Assembly (NCBI GenBank): GCA_902783205.1
Contig: CACZQE010000041.1
Location: 1-9,868, forward strand
Reading direction: 5' to 3'
DNA: 9,868 nt
Source: an uncultured Lachnospiraceae bacterium
Lineage (GTDB): Bacteria > Bacillota_A > Clostridia > Lachnospirales > Lachnospiraceae
Shown: positions 6,197 to 9,868 of the stretch, piece by piece
Layout: every line of letters begins with the position of its first letter
Position numbering within the stretch: the first letter of the stretch is position 1
Made by a program: the position numbers and the translations under genes
The notes under the pieces: generated by a model
What the model was told of the DNA's origin: nothing
The model's database searches: none
The model's input: only the letters and a program-made list of their open reading frames with translations

Positions 6197-7735
6197 ATGG
6201 GAGAATACGCCATTGAAATGCGTAACATTACAAAACGTTTTCCCGGTATTATCGCAAACGACAATATCACGCTGACCCTGAAAAAAGGCGAAATCCACGC
6301 TCTTCTCGGCGAGAACGGCGCCGGGAAATCCACTCTTATGAGCGTGCTGTTCGGCCTTTATCAGCCGGAGGAAGGCGAAATCTATAAAGACGGCAAAAAG
6401 GTTACCATCCATGATCCGAATGATGCCAATGCTCTGGGGATCGGCATGGTCCACCAGCATTTTAAACTGGTGGAATGCTTTACGGTCCTGGAAAACATCA
6501 TCCTGGGCGTGGAACCTGTCAAAGGAGGACTGCTCAATACGGAAGCAGCCCGAAAGCGGGTGATGGAACTGTCGGAAAAGTATCATCTTCAGGTGGATCC
6601 GGATAAACTGATCGAGGATATCACTGTAGGTATGCAGCAGAGGACCGAGATTCTGAAAATGCTCTACAGGGATAATGAAATTCTGATCTTTGATGAACCG
6701 ACGGCGGTCCTTTCCGTTCAGGAAATCGCGGAACTCATGCAGATCATGAAAGACCTGGCAGCGGAAGGAAAGAGCATTCTTTTCATTTCTCATAAGCTCA
6801 ATGAGATCATGGAGGTGTCAGACCGCTGTACAATTTTGAGAAAAGGAAAATATGTAGGTACGGTCAATACGGCAGACACCACGCCGGAAAAACTGTCGGC
6901 CATGATGGTGGGAAGAGACATAAGCAGTAAAGTGGAAAAGAAAAAAGCCGAACCCGGTGAAGTGGTTCTTTCCGTAAAGAATATGTGCGTCTCCGGCGGC
7001 ACCCACAAAAAAGACGCAGTACATGATGTAAGCTTTGACGTGAGAAGCGGAGAAATCGTGTGTATCGCCGGAATTGACGGAAACGGCCAGAGCGAGCTCA
7101 TTTACGGTCTTTCAGGACTGGAACACATAAAGAGCGGCAGCATTTTCCTGGAAGACAAGGATATGACCAGGGAGTCTATCCGGCAGAGATCCGTGCTGGG
7201 AACCAGCCATATACCGGAAGACCGTCACAAACACGGCATGGTCCTGGATTATTCTCTGGAAAATAATATGGTTCTGCAGCGATATTTTGAACCGGAATTT
7301 ACCGGCGGCCTGGGCATCCTGAAAAGGGATGCGATCCGCAAATACACTGACCGTCTGATTGAGGAATACGATGTCCGGTCCGGACAGGGAGCCATTACCA
7401 CGGCAAGGGCCATGTCCGGAGGAAATCAGCAGAAAGCGGTAATCGCCCGGGAAATTGACCGGTCCCCCAAACTGATCATAGCAGTACAGCCCACCAGAGG
7501 TGTGGACATAGGGGGGATCGAGATGATCCACAAGCGGCTGATCGAGCAGAGAGACCAGGGGAAAGCAGTTCTTCTGGTCAGTCTGGAGCTGGATGAGGTC
7601 ATGGATGTGTCCGACAGGATTCTTGTCATGTATGAAGGGGAGATCGTGGGCGAGTTTGAACCGGAAAATGTGACAGTGGAAGAACTGGGACTTTACATGA
7701 CCGGCGCTAAGAGACAGGAGGTGAAGAAGCAGTGA
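6197..7735 (+). CDS. nupO: Nucleoside ABC importer ATPase with two nucleotide-binding domains
   Basis: This 512-residue cytoplasmic ATPase powers the nucleoside importer. NBD1 has Walker A GENGAGKST (38-46), a Q-loop in VHQHF (Gln87), the variant signature VGMQQ (144-148), Walker B ILIFDEPTA (162-170) and switch His199. NBD2 has a degenerate Walker A, GIDGNGQSE (292-300, no Lys), a canonical signature SGGNQQ (407-412), Walker B ending AVQPTRG with Gln431 in place of the catalytic Glu, and no switch His in VSLELDE. Only the site formed by NBD1 Walker motifs and the NBD2 signature should hydrolyse ATP. This asymmetry is normal for the sugar/nucleoside (RbsA/NupO-like) group. The ribosome site at 6179-6190 matches that of the lipoprotein gene, 31 nt separate the two genes, and the stop overlaps the next start (GTGA). 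Context separates it from ribose or galactose importers of similar sequence. Confidence 0.93.
   Translation: MGEYAIEMRNITKRFPGIIANDNITLTLKKGEIHALLGENGAGKSTLMSVLFGLYQPEEGEIYKDGKKVTIHDPNDANALGIGMVHQHFKLVECFTVLENIILGVEPVKGGLLNTEAARKRVMELSEKYHLQVDPDKLIEDITVGMQQRTEILKMLYRDNEILIFDEPTAVLSVQEIAELMQIMKDLAAEGKSILFISHKLNEIMEVSDRCTILRKGKYVGTVNTADTTPEKLSAMMVGRDISSKVEKKKAEPGEVVLSVKNMCVSGGTHKKDAVHDVSFDVRSGEIVCIAGIDGNGQSELIYGLSGLEHIKSGSIFLEDKDMTRESIRQRSVLGTSHIPEDRHKHGMVLDYSLENNMVLQRYFEPEFTGGLGILKRDAIRKYTDRLIEEYDVRSGQGAITTARAMSGGNQQKAVIAREIDRSPKLIIAVQPTRGVDIGGIEMIHKRLIEQRDQGKAVLLVSLELDEVMDVSDRILVMYEGEIVGEFEPENVTVEELGLYMTGAKRQEVKKQ
7716..7723 (+). promoter_or_regulatory. Ribosome binding site for a GTG start
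   Basis: AGGAGGTG, a near-perfect anti-16S match, stands eight bases before GTG 7732 and lies inside the end of the ATPase gene. It supports the non-ATG start of the first permease, which overlaps the ATPase stop as GTGA. Confidence 0.8.
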
Positions 7736-8862
7736 ATACAAATGAGAAAAAATCCCTGTTTCACAGCGACGGCTTTCTGACATTTGCCGCTTCTCTGATC
7801 TGCATCCTGCTGGGACTTCTTGTGGGATATGTGGTACTCTTCTTTATCAATCCGGCCGGCGCGACAGCTGCCATGACGGCAATCCTGAAGAACTTCCTCT
7901 ATTTCCCCCGGCCGGAAGTGGCCCGGGAGTATTTCGGAAGTACCCTGGTAAAAACGGCGCCTTTGCTCATGTGTACCCTCTCGGTGCTCTTTGCCTACAA
8001 GGTCGGCCTGTTTAATATCGGAGCATCAGGCCAGTACACCGTGGGAGCGGGCTGCAGCCTTTACCTGGCACTGGCACTTCATATGCCCTGGTATGTCTGC
8101 CTGCTGGCGGCCATGATCGGCGGCGGTATCCTTGGAGCTGCAGTAGGAGCTCTTAAAGCCTACCGCAATGTCAACGAAGTTATTGCAAGCATCATGTTCA
8201 ACTGGATCAGCCTCTATCTGATCAATATGCTCCTGACCGGAGTAAAAGAGTCCAGCACAACATATACCGGCGCCCTCAGGACCAACAACCCCGGGGCCAT
8301 CATACCGGGACTGGGACTTCAGAACCTTTTCTCGGGCAACCGTTATGTGACCATAGCCATCCCCTTGTCCCTGATCTTTGCCTTCCTTGTATGGTTTGTC
8401 ATGAGCAAAACAAGACTGGGATATGAGCTTAAAGCTACAGGCTTTAATAAAAACGCGGCCAAATATGCCGGTATGAAAGAAAAGAAGAATATGATCCTGA
8501 CCATGTTCATCTCAGGATGTCTGGCAGGACTGGGAGCAGGATTCCTTTATTTAAGCGGAATCGAACAGTGGTCCTGTGCCCAGACAAATGTACCGGGCAT
8601 GGGATTCAACGGAATTGCGGCGGCTTTCCTGGGAGGACTCCACCCGATCGGATGTGTTTTTTCCGCATTCTTTATCCAGCATATTACCAGCGGAGGATCC
8701 TATGTGGATAAGATGGTTTATGCATCCCAGATCTCTGATCTGATCCTGGCCATTATCATTTACTTCTGCAGTTTTGTATTCATATTCAAGCACATCATGA
8801 ATCTTCGAATACAGAAGACGCAGGCAGGAAAAACAGGAGGAAAGGAGGAAAAGGTAAGATGA
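7732..8862 (+). CDS. nupP: Nucleoside ABC importer permease, first subunit
   Basis: This 376-residue integral membrane protein belongs to the BPD_transp_2 (RbsC/BmpA-type) permease family. After a short polar N-terminus there are about eight to ten hydrophobic segments. Family motifs are FNIGASGQYTVGA (94-106), a version of the usual FNIGAEGQ, NEVIASIMFNW (148-158), a cytoplasmic loop with LGYELKATGFN (229-239) that would contact the ATPase, and GFNGIAAAFLGGLHPIG (291-307). The C-terminus is Lys/Arg-rich and probably cytoplasmic. It is paired with the permease gene that follows; the two would form a heterodimeric channel, as in NupPQ. Start and stop both overlap neighbouring genes, so translation is likely coupled. 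The symbol is by position and similarity to B. subtilis NupP. Confidence 0.9.
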   Translation: MNTNEKKSLFHSDGFLTFAASLICILLGLLVGYVVLFFINPAGATAAMTAILKNFLYFPRPEVAREYFGSTLVKTAPLLMCTLSVLFAYKVGLFNIGASGQYTVGAGCSLYLALALHMPWYVCLLAAMIGGGILGAAVGALKAYRNVNEVIASIMFNWISLYLINMLLTGVKESSTTYTGALRTNNPGAIIPGLGLQNLFSGNRYVTIAIPLSLIFAFLVWFVMSKTRLGYELKATGFNKNAAKYAGMKEKKNMILTMFISGCLAGLGAGFLYLSGIEQWSCAQTNVPGMGFNGIAAAFLGGLHPIGCVFSAFFIQHITSGGSYVDKMVYASQISDLILAIIIYFCSFVFIFKHIMNLRIQKTQAGKTGGKEEKVR

Positions 8863-9797
8863 GTTTACTGATACAATATACTCTGATCTATGCATCCGTA
8901 CTCTTTCTTGTAGCCCTGGGCGGCTGCTTCTGTGAGCATAGCGGCGTTATTAATCTGGGACTGGAAGGCGTTATGGTCATGGGCGCCCTTGGGGGAGCGC
9001 TGGTGATGAAATATATGGCAGGCCTTGCTGCCTTCCCCATGCTGGTCATGGTCGTTCTGGGCAGTGTCATTTTCGGAATGGTCTTTTCCCTCTTTCTGGC
9101 AGTAGCAGCCATCAATTTCAACGCGGACCAGACCCTTGTGGGCACGGCCATGAACCTGCTGGCAACAGCAGCTGCAACTGTATTTGTAAAAGCGATCAAT
9201 ATGGCAGAGGATCCCAATAACGTAGCCTCCACCATCCAGTATATACAACAGAAAAAGGCAGTGTCTGTAAACCTTCTGGGATTTGAACTGAACTGGTTTA
9301 TGGTGATCGCCCTGGCAGCTCTCTTTATCTCGGTCATCGTCCTTTACCGGACCCGTTTCGGACTCAGGCTTATGGCCTGCGGCGAGCATCCTCAGGCAGC
9401 GGACTCTGTTGGTATCAATGTATACAAAATGCGTTATGCCGGTGTCCTGATCTCAGGATTTCTGGGCGGACTGGGAGGTATCGCCTACATCACGGCAGGC
9501 GTCAGCGAGTGGAAGTTTGAGAACGGTGTCGCAGGATTCGGTTTCCTGGCCCTTGCCGTTATGATCTTCGGTCAGTGGAAACCGGTCAGGATTGCTCTGG
9601 CAGCTCTCCTTTTCGGATTGCTTCGGGCCCTGTCCAATGTCTATACCGGATTCGATCTGCTGACAGCCCTGCAGCTGCCCAGCACCCTTTACAATATGCT
9701 TCCCTATATCATTTCCCTTCTTGTGCTCGCAATTGCCTCCCGCAATTCCAGAGCACCCAAGGCAGAAGGAATCCCCTATGATAAGGGACAGAGATAG
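8859..9797 (+). CDS. nupQ: Nucleoside ABC importer permease, second subunit
   Basis: This 312-residue integral membrane protein is the second BPD_transp_2 permease. Motifs include HSGVINLGLEGVM (27-39), typical of the NupQ/YufQ branch, ADQTLVGTAMNLLA (89-102), a cytoplasmic loop with FGLRLMACGEHPQAADSVG (167-185) for coupling to the ATPase, GGLGGIAYI (203-211), and the C-terminal GIPYDKGQR (304-312), which resembles the P-Y-x-K-G-x-R end common in this branch. It is predicted to have about eight to ten membrane segments and is shorter than its partner, as usual. The ATG overlaps the partner's stop (ATGA), with AGGAGG at 8843-8848 ten bases upstream. It completes a lipoprotein-ATPase-permease-permease set, so the importer looks intact. 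Confidence 0.91.
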   Translation: MSLLIQYTLIYASVLFLVALGGCFCEHSGVINLGLEGVMVMGALGGALVMKYMAGLAAFPMLVMVVLGSVIFGMVFSLFLAVAAINFNADQTLVGTAMNLLATAAATVFVKAINMAEDPNNVASTIQYIQQKKAVSVNLLGFELNWFMVIALAALFISVIVLYRTRFGLRLMACGEHPQAADSVGINVYKMRYAGVLISGFLGGLGGIAYITAGVSEWKFENGVAGFGFLALAVMIFGQWKPVRIALAALLFGLLRALSNVYTGFDLLTALQLPSTLYNMLPYIISLLVLAIASRNSRAPKAEGIPYDKGQR

Positions 9798-9868
9798 TGA
9801 CGAAAAAAATCAGAAGAAAAAAAGAAAGGAGGCGTCAGCAGTTACGATTCAGCCCATTTTTACAAAAT
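9797..9868 (+). CDS. Start of a further gene with a basic N-terminus, cut by the right edge
   Basis: A GTG at 9797-9799 shares its first base with the TAG stop of the preceding permease and opens a frame that stays clear for 24 codons to the window end. The predicted N-terminus begins MTKKIRRKKERRRQQ and turns less polar at RFSPFLQN, which could be the cytoplasmic flank of a membrane anchor. AAGGGA at 9783-9788, eight bases before the GTG, is a moderate ribosome site. The AAAGGAGG within 9825-9832 looks like another ribosome site, but no ATG, GTG or TTG follows at a proper distance, so it more likely encodes Lys/Arg codons. Product unknown. Confidence 0.4.
   Translation, partial: MTKKIRRKKERRRQQLRFSPFLQN

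Noticed and set aside
6197..7735. Damaged second nucleotide-binding domain as a sign of an inactive ATPase
   Set aside because: Loss of Walker A Lys, catalytic Glu and switch His in NBD2 is usual for this ABC group, and NBD1 together with the NBD2 signature forms an intact site.

Overview
The window is a compact, one-directional stretch of a Gram-positive (Firmicutes) chromosome. Strong purine-rich ribosome binding sites, lipobox signal peptides, roughly balanced base composition and the gene families present suggest an anaerobic gut clostridium such as a Lachnospiraceae member; this is inferred from style, not from a marker gene. All supported genes are on the + strand, and no tRNA, rRNA, CRISPR array, insertion sequence or clear terminator is visible.

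Layout. Bases 3-443 hold the 3' end of an unrecognised gene. The only sizeable non-coding stretch (444-591) carries a near-consensus sigma-A promoter (474-502) and a stable hairpin (541-577) just before the next ribosome binding site. From 592 onward eight genes are packed with overlaps or gaps of at most 42 nt, so they are probably one operon. They are a TTD14/NadR-like P-loop protein, uridine kinase (udk), an RmlD-like NAD(P)-dependent reductase, a glutamate/aspartate-type cation symporter (DAACS family), an amino-acid-binding lipoprotein (SBP_bac_3), and a complete nucleoside ABC importer: BMP lipoprotein, double-NBD ATPase and two permeases (equivalent to NupNOPQ of Bacillus subtilis). A further gene with a very basic N-terminus appears to start at 9797 and runs off the right edge.

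How the genes fit together. The nucleoside importer and uridine kinase form a plausible pyrimidine salvage route: the lipoprotein captures a nucleoside, the ABC complex imports it, and Udk traps uridine or cytidine as the monophosphate. The P-loop protein overlapping udk may be a second small-molecule kinase or a nucleotide-binding regulator. In the middle, a secondary acidic-amino-acid transporter overlaps the gene for an ABC-type acidic-amino-acid-binding lipoprotein, with no matching ABC permease or ATPase in the window. That pairing, together with the short C-terminus of the binding protein, is the most unusual point here. Otherwise the window is mostly ordinary metabolic and transport content, and I do not see convincing evidence of an entirely new system.
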